From Oscillospiraceae bacterium (GTDB lineage Bacteria > Bacillota > Clostridia > Oscillospirales > CAG-272), in contig SVSB01000023.1 of assembly GCA_015064505.1 (NCBI GenBank), positions 1 through 45,637 of the forward strand: a stretch of 45,637 nucleotides of DNA. The letters run 5' to 3'. Below, piece by piece: positions 18,196-26,195 of the stretch. How positions within the stretch are numbered: the first letter of the stretch is position 1; every line of letters starts with the position of its first letter. The translations under genes were made by a program, and so were the position numbers. The notes below the pieces were generated by a model that did not search any database, had not been told where the DNA came from, and saw nothing but the letters and a program-made list of their open reading frames with translations.

Positions 18196-18600
18196 ATGAA
18201 CGTTTGTGCAGAAAAATTCGTTGATTTTCTCAAGTCCAGAGATTATCAGTTCAACACCTATGAGACCAACAGCGGTGACTCCGTAGTAGACTTTCCCATG
18301 AAAGGCAAAGTAGTAAAAATGGTATTCTCCGGAGATACCACCCAGTACCTTTCCATCTATCTCGTTTACGAGCGCGCACCCGAAGATAAGTTCGCAGAGG
18401 CATTATTCGTTTGCAACGAGCTTAACTGCAAGTACAAATGGGCGACCTTCTACATAGACGACGACAAGGATATAATAATTCACGACGATGCCATCCTTTC
18501 CGTTGATACCGCTGACGAAGAGGCCTTCGAGCTGATGGTTCGCATACTTAAGATCAGCGATGACGTAAAGCCCGTTATCATGAGAGCCCTTTACGCATAA
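18196..18600 (+). CDS. YbjN-like domain protein (134 aa)
   Basis: The start at 18196 follows GGAGG with 7-base spacing. The sequence (AEKFVDFLKSRDYQF, GKVVKMVFSGDT, FVCNELNCKYKWATFYID) resembles YbjN-type proteins, which adopt a fold like type III secretion chaperones and are thought to bind or modulate other proteins. No signal peptide or membrane segment. It has a consensus promoter, suggesting high expression, and a perfect hairpin directly behind it. The neighbouring AAA+ protease 72 bases downstream could be a functional partner if the hairpin is leaky; this is inference. Family assignment is tentative. Confidence 0.75.
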   Translation: MNVCAEKFVDFLKSRDYQFNTYETNSGDSVVDFPMKGKVVKMVFSGDTTQYLSIYLVYERAPEDKFAEALFVCNELNCKYKWATFYIDDDKDIIIHDDAILSVDTADEEAFELMVRILKISDDVKPVIMRALYA

Positions 18601-18612
18601 ATGCCACCCCAC

Positions 18613-18646
18613 GTCGGCACAGAATCAACGTTCTGTGCCGACTTTT
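18613..18646 (+). terminator. Intrinsic terminator or attenuator before the AAA+ protease
   Basis: A perfect 12-bp stem (GTCGGCACAGAA with its complement), 6-base loop and TTTTAATA tail. It sits 26 bases before the next start with no separate strong promoter visible between, so partial read-through is possible. Confidence 0.85.
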
Positions 18647-18671
18647 AATAACGACACGAAAGGCGACTGCC

Positions 18672-21600
18672 ATGCCAAACATTAAGATATCGGTATTCCT
18701 GCGTTCTCCCGACGTTGCCTGGTCCTATAAGGACGCGAATGCGCGGGATTTTTGGGAGGATCTGTTAGTCGTGCTCCGCAAAAGCACCGCCCCCGTTATG
18801 CTTGAGCACGTTAAGAAAAGCAGCTTTCAACACCAATTTTTATTTGACTGGGAAAGCACGGAAAGCGCAAGAGCTATAATTGAGAATGCCATCGCTTCCC
18901 TGCTCGACGATACCGCAAAGAAGGCCGTGATTATATCGGTAACCGAGGCAGAAGAATCCTGCGACAAGGAAGCACCCAAAAAGCTATTTGACGATCTTAT
19001 CAAGAAAGGCGTCCCTTTGCCCGAGGAAACGGTCGCATCTCATACCGAAGACACGAAGGATCAAGTGAGAAATACTGATGATTCTCCCTCCGCAAAGGAG
19101 TATCAGCCGGATAACGGTGACAAAGCTCTCTCCGACCACGTAACGAGAATAAGGGAGCTGAAGAGCGGACTTCTTGCAAAGATCCGCGGTCAGCGCCACG
19201 CCGTCGACGAGCTTGTGCAGAGCATATTTGAATGCGAGATGTTCTCCTCCGCCAACGAAAAGCGCAAGGGGCCTCTTGCCACCTTCCTGTTTACGGGTCC
19301 TTCGGGCGTTGGTAAGACCTTCCTTGCCGAGCAATGCGGACAGCTCCTTGACCGCCCCATGCTTATCGTGGATATGAGCGAATATTCGGACAATCTTTCC
19401 AACGGTAAGTTTAACGGCGACCACGGACAGGCGGCAGTGGTTACGGGATTCGTACGCAGGAATCCAAACGGAATCATTCTGTTTGACGAGGTTGAAAAAG
19501 CACACATCAACACCATCCACCTTTTCCTCCAGATACTTGACGGTGGCAGACTTATGGACCACCAGATCAAAAAAGAGGTTTCCTTCCGCGATACCATAAT
19601 CATAATGACCACAAACGCGGGAAAAGCACTTTACGAGGATTCCACCGTATGCGACCTTTCAGCAACCCCCGCAAGTGTGATACTTGATGCACTGCGCACC
19701 GATACGAACGCGCAAACGGGTCAGCCCTTTTTCCCCGAGTGCATAACCACCAGAATGGCAAACGGACACGTCATCCTTTTCAACCACTTGGAGCCCTACG
19801 CGCTAATGGAGATAATAAGGGACGAGCTTGCCCTTCAGATAAGTCTGTTTGAAAAGACCTCGGGAATTAAGGTTGAATACGATGCAAGAATGCTTTCCGC
19901 GCTGATACTCTATAGCGGCGGAGGCGTTTCCGATGCACGCACCCTGCGCGGTCTCGCCCGCAAGTTCCTCGTCAGAGAGCTTCAGGAGATCGTGCTTCAG
20001 GTGCACGGCAACTGTCCCGATAACGTCAACCGTCTTAAAACGGTTACCGTCACGGTTGATTACAGCGGAAGCGAAGAGATAGAAAAGCTGTTCGTCAATC
20101 GCAAGAAAAGCCTGGCTGCCGTTTTTTCCTCTGCACTCGTCGGATTTTCCGATAACGCGGCAGACGTGAATGCGGTATTTGAATTCACCGCGGATACCGA
20201 CACGATCAAGCGCCGTCTCAGAGGAGTTACCGACTATCTGCTCATAGACCCCATTTGCGGCGCCGCCGACGCGGAGCGCCTGCCAAACGACGTTGAGGAT
20301 ATAGATTCCGACGGCATGCGCATCTTCGATTACGTACGCGAATATCTGCCCGAGCTGCCCGTCTACGTTCTCGACACCGACCCCGCTTCCAAGCGCTCCT
20401 TCGACACGTTGATAGCAAGAGGAGCAAGAGGCGTGCTGCAGTACCGCGCCGAAGACCCCACCGCGTTTTCAAACGCCTTGAAGGAGGTATCCTTCGGTGC
20501 GCTTATCAACAATTCCGTATACGGACTTGGGCGTTCGGGAAAATACCTTGCCTTCAACTGTGCTCAATACATAGTGGATTGTACCTGCGCGCTTCTTTCA
20601 GCGGAAAAGCTGCAGCTCCGCAGTGCGCCACGTGCATCAGATAGCGGGCTTATAGCACAGAAGGGTGAAAATAACAATCTGAAATTTGCAGACATCATAG
20701 GCTGCAAGACGGCAAAGGAAGCTCTCAGCGAATACGCAAAGAGCCTTGATAACCCGCGCGAGACCGCACTTTCGGGCAAAAAAATGCCCAAGGGAGTACT
20801 CCTTTACGGCCCTCCCGGCACGGGCAAAACCATGCTTGCAAAGGCTATGGCCAACGAATGCAAGGCAACCTTCATTCCCGTCAGTGCCACTTCCTTCTTT
20901 GGCTCTCTTGTTGGAGAAACCGAGAAAAACATTCGCGAGATATTTAAAAAAGCAAGAAGGTACGCACCCTCCGTTATCTTCGTGGACGAGGTGGATGCCA
21001 TTGGCAGAAGACGCACCGGTTCTTCCTCCACTGCCCATAACGAAGACGCTCTTAATACCTTCCTTGCCGAGATGGACGGCTTCACCTCCAACGATAAGCG
21101 CCCGGTGTTTATTCTTGCGGCAACCAACTACGGTCTTGACGGAGACGGAGAGCGGGTGCTTGATCCCGCTTTTGTAAGAAGATTTGACAGAAAGCTTCTT
21201 ATCCCTCTTCCCAACACCGACGACCGTTACGCTTTCCTCGTTAACTGTCTTAAAAAGCACGGAATACACTTTGGAGACGATCACGAGGAGATCCTGCGTA
21301 TTATGGCAGAGCGCACGGGCGGCATGAGCAACGCAGATCTTGATATGATGCACGCGCAGTTCGTACGCAGCCTCGGCGATAACGAGCCCGACAGAACGAA
21401 ATACCTTAATACCCTTGACGAATTCAGATTCGGCGAGGTCAACAAAATGGATCCCGATCATCTCCGTCAGACCGCATGCCACGAGGCGGGACATGCTTTG
21501 ATATGTAAGCTTTGCGGAACCACCCCCTCCTTCCTTACCATCGTTTCCAGAGGAAACTACGGCGGATATATGGAGAGCGCGGGAGATAACGGCTCCGGCA

Positions 21601-21956
21601 CTTATACCTTCGACCAGCTTATGGATATCGTCTGCCGCTGTCTTGCGGGAAGGGCCGCGGAAATGGAGTTCTACGGCGGATCAAAGGGACTTAATACGGG
21701 TGCAAGCTCGGATATCAACAAGGCGCGCTATTTCGTCCGCGCCGCCCTTAAAGAATATGCAATGGGCAAAAACATTTTTGAAAACGACGAAAACGATGCG
21801 GAAGCGGAAAAGCTTATTCAGGCACAGTACGCCCGAACGAAGGAGCTTATTCACACCCACCGAAACGTGCTTGAGGCATTGACCGATCTGCTTGCAAAAG
21901 AAAAGAGCCTTGACCGCGGTCAGCTTGAGGACTTTTTCCGCAAGTATAACCTTTGA
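18672..21956 (+). CDS. Fusion protease: AAA+ (ClpB/ClpX-type), receiver-like domain, FtsH-type AAA+ and M41 peptidase (1094 aa)
   Basis: Order of parts: an unknown N-terminal domain and charged linker (1-155); an AAA+ module with Walker A GPSGVGKT (209-216) and Walker B FDE (Asp272/Glu273), followed by a C-terminal helical lid; a CheY-like segment (about 485-620; YLLIDP with Asp526, LPVYVLDTD, GARGVLQYR); then an FtsH-like half, with FADIIGCKTAKEALSEYAKS, Walker A GPPGTGKT (713-720), Walker B VDE (Asp772/Glu773), the RRFDRKLLIPLP second-region-of-homology motif, and zinc protease HEAGH (937-941) with third ligand Asp1014 in TGASSD. Unlike FtsH there is no transmembrane segment, so it should be a soluble ATP-driven protease. 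Both ATPase sites look intact. The receiver-like part may be regulatory or structural. The product is not a family I can name; substrates unknown. An aldolase gene follows after 37 bases. Confidence 0.88.
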   Translation: MPNIKISVFLRSPDVAWSYKDANARDFWEDLLVVLRKSTAPVMLEHVKKSSFQHQFLFDWESTESARAIIENAIASLLDDTAKKAVIISVTEAEESCDKEAPKKLFDDLIKKGVPLPEETVASHTEDTKDQVRNTDDSPSAKEYQPDNGDKALSDHVTRIRELKSGLLAKIRGQRHAVDELVQSIFECEMFSSANEKRKGPLATFLFTGPSGVGKTFLAEQCGQLLDRPMLIVDMSEYSDNLSNGKFNGDHGQAAVVTGFVRRNPNGIILFDEVEKAHINTIHLFLQILDGGRLMDHQIKKEVSFRDTIIIMTTNAGKALYEDSTVCDLSATPASVILDALRTDTNAQTGQPFFPECITTRMANGHVILFNHLEPYALMEIIRDELALQISLFEKTSGIKVEYDARMLSALILYSGGGVSDARTLRGLARKFLVRELQEIVLQVHGNCPDNVNRLKTVTVTVDYSGSEEIEKLFVNRKKSLAAVFSSALVGFSDNAADVNAVFEFTADTDTIKRRLRGVTDYLLIDPICGAADAERLPNDVEDIDSDGMRIFDYVREYLPELPVYVLDTDPASKRSFDTLIARGARGVLQYRAEDPTAFSNALKEVSFGALINNSVYGLGRSGKYLAFNCAQYIVDCTCALLSAEKLQLRSAPRASDSGLIAQKGENNNLKFADIIGCKTAKEALSEYAKSLDNPRETALSGKKMPKGVLLYGPPGTGKTMLAKAMANECKATFIPVSATSFFGSLVGETEKNIREIFKKARRYAPSVIFVDEVDAIGRRRTGSSSTAHNEDALNTFLAEMDGFTSNDKRPVFILAATNYGLDGDGERVLDPAFVRRFDRKLLIPLPNTDDRYAFLVNCLKKHGIHFGDDHEEILRIMAERTGGMSNADLDMMHAQFVRSLGDNEPDRTKYLNTLDEFRFGEVNKMDPDHLRQTACHEAGHALICKLCGTTPSFLTIVSRGNYGGYMESAGDNGSGTYTFDQLMDIVCRCLAGRAAEMEFYGGSKGLNTGASSDINKARYFVRAALKEYAMGKNIFENDENDAEAEKLIQAQYARTKELIHTHRNVLEALTDLLAKEKSLDRGQLEDFFRKYNL

Positions 21957-21993
21957 TCAGGCTTCAACTACTAGACGGTCCAAAGGAGCATTC

Positions 21994-22935
21994 ATGAATA
22001 TTTTTACCACTATGATAACCCCCTACAAGGCGGACGGAAGTGTTGATATAGCAACGGCTGAAAGATACGTTGATTGGTATTTTGAAAACGGACTTGACGG
22101 CATTTTTGCCGTCTGCCAGTCAAGCGAGATATTCTTTCTTTCCCTTGAAGAAAAGGTCGCGCTGAACGCCGCCGTATACAATAGGGCAAAGGAGCTTGAA
22201 AGAAAGCACGGCAGACGCTTTACCGTGGTTTCCTCCGGTCATACGGGGAACTCCCTTGAAGAACAAGCCGAGGAGCTAAACGCCGTTGCCGCAAGCGGTA
22301 CGGATGCGCTTATACTTATTACCAACCGCCTTGACCCGAATAACGAGGGTGACGATACCTTTATCGCAAATGCGGAAAAGCTTATCTCAAGTCTGCCCGC
22401 AAATATACCCCTCGGCTTCTACGAGTGTCCTTACCCTTATAAGCGTCTCGTTACCCCAAGAATACTTGAATGGTGCAAACAGACGGGCAGATTCCTTTAT
22501 ATGAAGGACACCTGCTGTGATGCAGCAACCATAAGAGAGCGGCTGGAAATACTTAAGGGCAGCGATTTTAAGCTTCTGAACGCTAACTGCCAGACGCTCC
22601 TTGAAAGCCTTCGTGACGGCGCCGACGGCTATTGCGGGATTATGTGCAATTATCACCCCCGCCTTTACGCGTGGCTTGGGGAAAATTTTGAAAAAGAACC
22701 CGAAAAAGCGGAGCTTGTTCAAGCGTTCATCGGCACCTTCGGCTTTACAGAAGTCGGGCTTCCCTATCCGCTTACTGCAAAATATCACATGGGTCTTTGC
22801 GGTATTCCAACGGAGAATATCGCCCGTAATCGCAAAAGCGAGGAGCTGACCGAATACGCGAAAAGCTGTATGAAGCAGATGAAAACGGCAACGGATATGC
22901 TTGAAAAGCATTTAATTAGCGGAGGTTCGTTATGA
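21994..22935 (+). CDS. DHDPS/N-acetylneuraminate lyase family aldolase
   Basis: A class I aldolase TIM barrel: Schiff-base Lys in LYMKDTC, Tyr in GFYECPYPY (the YxxP motif), and SGHTGNSLEEQAEE. The usual TTGE/STGE loop reads QSSE (VCQSSEIFFLSLEE), a variant that departs from true DapA and points to a different keto-acid substrate. The ATG at 21994 has AAAGGAG 7 bases upstream; the longer frame from 21892 overlaps the protease gene and lacks support. About 313 residues, normal. The downstream gene overlaps by 4 bases. Pairing with a sialidase-fold protein suggests sialic-acid-like or other sugar-acid catabolism, but this is inference and DapA is unlikely. Confidence 0.85.
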   Translation: MNIFTTMITPYKADGSVDIATAERYVDWYFENGLDGIFAVCQSSEIFFLSLEEKVALNAAVYNRAKELERKHGRRFTVVSSGHTGNSLEEQAEELNAVAASGTDALILITNRLDPNNEGDDTFIANAEKLISSLPANIPLGFYECPYPYKRLVTPRILEWCKQTGRFLYMKDTCCDAATIRERLEILKGSDFKLLNANCQTLLESLRDGADGYCGIMCNYHPRLYAWLGENFEKEPEKAELVQAFIGTFGFTEVGLPYPLTAKYHMGLCGIPTENIARNRKSEELTEYAKSCMKQMKTATDMLEKHLISGGSL

Positions 22936-24305
22936 CAGGACAGGATCTTTGGAGTTATGCTCCCTATAAGCCGTTTTTCCACGAGGCAGGAGATATCTAT
23001 ATCTGCAGAATAGCACCCGAAGAAAACGAGATCCACCTTGAATGGCTTGACACGGGCGCCGAGAACTATTCCGTTTACTACCGCGTGCGTGGTGCGGAAA
23101 GCTTTGCTTTATACGGCAGAGTTACGGAATGCGAATGCACGGTAACGGGACTTGATACGGAAACGGAATATGAGATCTACGTTGAAGACGAGGGCAAAAT
23201 AAGCCGCGTTCGACTTGCAAGGTGCGGCAAGGGCGTAGGCACCACCGTAAACTATCTGCACCCCGAGGACGACGCGTATTCCTTTTCGGGCAAATACCTT
23301 TGCTCTCCCTCTCTCCTGCGCCATCCAGACGGATTTTTACTTGCATCCATGGACTTGTATGCCGGTGGATATCCCCAAAATCTGACGCTCATTTTCCGTT
23401 CCGACGATAACGGAGAAAGCTGGCATTACGTAAGCGAGCTGATGCCCTGCTTCTGGGGAAAGCTCTTTATACACAAGGGAGAGCTTTATATGCTTGCCTG
23501 CTCAACGGAATACGGCGATCTGCTTATCGGAAGATCGACGGACGGCGGCAAAACGTTCTCCGCCCCCGTTTCCCTCTTGCGGGGGGCAAACGGCAAAAAC
23601 GGAAGCTGCGGCGTGCACAAGAATCCCCAGAATATGCTGGTTTACAACGGCAGACTTTACGGCACCCTTGAGTGGGGATCCTGGAAAAACACGGAATACT
23701 ACCACGCGGCAATGGTTATGTCCTGCGATGAAAACGCCGATCTGCTTGATCCGAAAAGCTGGCATTTTTCGGAGCCCCTAAAATATGACCCGAATTGGGA
23801 AGGAGTTGCGGAGGACGGATTCAAGGGAAATATCGAGGGAACGCTGTGCGTTGCTCCGGACGGGAAGCTATATAACGTAATGCGCTACCAGACCAAGGAA
23901 AAGAAGGCGCTTGCATATCTTGTAAACGCAGACGATCCCGACGCGCCCCTTACCTATTCCCACGCTATTGATTTCCCCGCAAATCTGTCCAAGTTTACGA
24001 TAAAACGCGATAAAGTCAGCGGAGATTATTATACCGTGGCAACCCGCCGTATAGACGAGCCGCAAACCCGAAGAAACCTGCTTTCGCTGATGTCTTCAAG
24101 CGATCTTAAGAGCTGGAAAGTGGTGTGCGATCTCATTGATCGCCGCTATGAAAGCATTGAAAAGATCGGCTTCCAGTACGTGGATTTCGAGATCGAGGGT
24201 GATGATATCATTTACCTTTGCCGCACCGCAATAAACGGCGCAAATAACTATCACGACTCCAATTATCAGACCTTCCACAGAATTAAGAATTTCAGAGATC
24301 TGTAA
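22932..24305 (+). CDS. Sialidase-fold (BNR/Asp-box) protein with N-terminal Fn3-like domain (457 aa)
   Basis: The start overlaps the aldolase stop (ATGA), with GGAGG at 22921. Residues about 25-95 look like a fibronectin-III domain (EIHLEWLDTGAENYSVYYRV...TVTGLDTETEYEIYV). The remainder is a six-bladed propeller-type region with two Asp boxes, SDDNGESW and STDGGKTF, and GTLEWGSWKNTEYYHA. There is no signal peptide, so the protein appears cytoplasmic, unlike typical secreted sialidases. The sialidase Arg triad and FRIP motif could not be confirmed, so exo-sialidase activity is uncertain; a lyase or other glycoside hydrolase of the same fold is possible. It ends the operon, with a strong hairpin after the stop. 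Confidence 0.8.
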   Translation: MTGQDLWSYAPYKPFFHEAGDIYICRIAPEENEIHLEWLDTGAENYSVYYRVRGAESFALYGRVTECECTVTGLDTETEYEIYVEDEGKISRVRLARCGKGVGTTVNYLHPEDDAYSFSGKYLCSPSLLRHPDGFLLASMDLYAGGYPQNLTLIFRSDDNGESWHYVSELMPCFWGKLFIHKGELYMLACSTEYGDLLIGRSTDGGKTFSAPVSLLRGANGKNGSCGVHKNPQNMLVYNGRLYGTLEWGSWKNTEYYHAAMVMSCDENADLLDPKSWHFSEPLKYDPNWEGVAEDGFKGNIEGTLCVAPDGKLYNVMRYQTKEKKALAYLVNADDPDAPLTYSHAIDFPANLSKFTIKRDKVSGDYYTVATRRIDEPQTRRNLLSLMSSSDLKSWKVVCDLIDRRYESIEKIGFQYVDFEIEGDDIIYLCRTAINGANNYHDSNYQTFHRIKNFRDL

Positions 24306-24346
24306 AAAATACAAGCGGAGCATCATTTGCTCCGCTTGTATTTTTT
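24304..24346. terminator. Bidirectional intrinsic terminator
   Basis: A 19-bp perfect stem (AAAAAATACAAGCGGAGCA with its complement), 5-base loop, between convergent genes. It overlaps the last bases of the sialidase-fold gene. Confidence 0.92.
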
Positions 24347-24365
24347 ACTCCTGAACAAGAGAGTA

Positions 24366-25367
24366 CTATCTTAATTCTTTTTCCGCAAGCGCGGTAATAA
24401 GGCTTACGCATTTTTCTCTCCGAGATTCATCCTTAAGCCATTTTACCATTGAACAAACGTTTGGGTACTGAAACAGATCGGAAATGCGCTTATAATAAGG
24501 CATTGCATATTCTTCGTCGGCGTTCAGTGAATAATTGCGAAGTATCACCGCAAGTCCTGCCTCTTGTTCCCTCTCCATTTCCGCAAGGATCTGCGGCACG
24601 GTGCGCAGGTCGAACTCTTCTTCTTCGGGAAAACTTTGGGTTTCATTGACGAACACGTTGATATTTACCTCCGTACCCGCCATATTAAAATCGATAAGAC
24701 CCACAAAATGCCCGTCTTTATGGAGCTCGTTCGTGCTGTTAAGATCTCCCTGGTAAACGCATCTGGGCAGCTCTGCAAAAACGGCTTTGATCCGCTCGCG
24801 CAGCATATTATTCAGCCTGTCAACCCTCTCCGCAAGCTCCGTAAAACCGTGATCCCGAAGCGCATTAACGAGAATGTCAGTGTTTTCCTGTTTTTCGTCA
24901 ATATCAACGTCAAGGGGCGCAAGGTCAATAATACTCCACATGGATCTGGTCTCAGAAAGATCAACTCCCGTATATTTTGAAGCAAGTATACCCAGATGCT
25001 CAACGATCTCTTTTCTATCGTGATCCATATCGCCGATAACGGGGTATTTTGCAAATTCCTCAACGAAGCAGACGTATTCTTTTCCATCTCTCGTCAAATC
25101 ACAGGAAAGAGCGCCCTCCGGCGTTGGAATAAGATCGGGGCAATATACTCCGATGGAACGGTACCGCCCTATAAGTCTGCGTATCTCCTGCAGGCGTTCC
25201 TCCCACATAGCTCCCACGGAATTTACCTTAAGCACGTATTTGCCGTCAAGAACGTAATTCAGGCGTTTATCATCCTCGCCGTGAGAGGTGTCGTATATTT
25301 TCGTAACGTTTTGAACATCAAGACCGAAGCGCGATGCTATTCGTTGTATTTCCGTTAATTCAAGCAT
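24366..25367 (-). CDS. APH-type phosphotransferase (protein-kinase-like fold, 333 aa)
   Basis: The Brenner-type catalytic motif is YQGDLNSTNEL and the metal-binding motif is GLIDFNMAG. The N-lobe has LDGKYVLKVN with the ATP-binding Lys. Family members phosphorylate small molecules such as aminoglycosides, choline or homoserine; the substrate is not evident. The ATG at 25367 overlaps the end of the methyltransferase gene by 13 bases, with a GGAG upstream inside that gene, so the two are probably translationally coupled. A classical antibiotic resistance role is possible but not supported by close similarity that I can recognise. Confidence 0.85.
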   Translation of the reverse strand: MLELTEIQRIASRFGLDVQNVTKIYDTSHGEDDKRLNYVLDGKYVLKVNSVGAMWEERLQEIRRLIGRYRSIGVYCPDLIPTPEGALSCDLTRDGKEYVCFVEEFAKYPVIGDMDHDRKEIVEHLGILASKYTGVDLSETRSMWSIIDLAPLDVDIDEKQENTDILVNALRDHGFTELAERVDRLNNMLRERIKAVFAELPRCVYQGDLNSTNELHKDGHFVGLIDFNMAGTEVNINVFVNETQSFPEEEEFDLRTVPQILAEMEREQEAGLAVILRNYSLNADEEYAMPYYKRISDLFQYPNVCSMVKWLKDESRREKCVSLITALAEKELR

Positions 25368-26164
25368 TGTTTTTCTCCAACAAAAAGCAGATGATTGGTC
25401 ATTCCGAGAAGCTCCGGCTTTTCGCAGATATAAAAATGGTAACGAAGGTACTGCGCGTAGTCCTCTTCACTCATTTCGTTAATTTTTCCGGCCATCAGCT
25501 CGCTTGCACCGTCGGATGCCACCTCGTGAAGTACGTTTATACCACCGTCAGCAAGAATCTTCCGTGCAGCCCCGACGGTATGAAACACAAAAGGAAAGTC
25601 ATTGAGCTTGAACGTTTCCTTATCGTAATCACCGTTTGAAAAATAGCAAACATCGTATCCAAATTCGGTAAGGAAAACGAAATCGTTGGATATGAAAGCA
25701 AAGAATATTTTGCCACTGTCCTTACAAACGCGCTTTGCTTCCTCTATGCATTTCAGCTTATCCGCATCATTTTTTAAATGATAAAGCGGACCGAACAAAA
25801 GAACGATATCAAAGGATTTATCCGCATAATGAGATAGGTCAAGGGCGTTGCCTTGTACAAGATCTATTGGATCTTCCGGCATTAGCTTCTTTTTGAAAGC
25901 AGTGATATTGGCATCCGCAAGCTCGAGCGCCGATACTTCATATCCCTTGCGTGCAAAATAAAAGCTGTATTCTCCTGCTCCTGCGCCAATATCTAATATT
26001 CTGTCGCCACTTTTCAAGTATTTTTCTATATAGCGAACGGTGGTCAGAAACTCAACTCGCGCGGCTTTTGAATGATTCAGGCGCTCATTTTCATTAAATA
26101 TATCGTAAGTTCTGTTTACACGTTCACTTTCATTTTCTATCTTTGCAAGTTGTTCAAAATCCAT
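25355..26164 (-). CDS. Class I SAM-dependent methyltransferase (269 aa)
   Basis: The SAM-binding glycine motif ILDIGAGAGEYSFYFA (motif I), the acidic end of beta-2 at VSALELADANI, and FDIVLLFGPLYHL (motif IV region) are clear. No signal peptide or membrane helix. The ATG at 26164 follows AAGGAG. The methyl acceptor cannot be deduced. It lies between a PstS-like gene and an APH-type kinase on the same strand, with short gaps and a 13-base overlap into the kinase, consistent with an operon. Confidence 0.88.
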   Translation of the reverse strand: MDFEQLAKIENESERVNRTYDIFNENERLNHSKAARVEFLTTVRYIEKYLKSGDRILDIGAGAGEYSFYFARKGYEVSALELADANITAFKKKLMPEDPIDLVQGNALDLSHYADKSFDIVLLFGPLYHLKNDADKLKCIEEAKRVCKDSGKIFFAFISNDFVFLTEFGYDVCYFSNGDYDKETFKLNDFPFVFHTVGAARKILADGGINVLHEVASDGASELMAGKINEMSEEDYAQYLRYHFYICEKPELLGMTNHLLFVGEKQCLN

Positions 26165-26195
26165 TATTTCTCCTTGGACATCCTACGGTTGTCGC

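Noticed and set aside
21892-21993. N-terminal extension of the aldolase
   Set aside because: It overlaps the protease end; AAAGGAG before 21994 and the family N-terminus support the later start.
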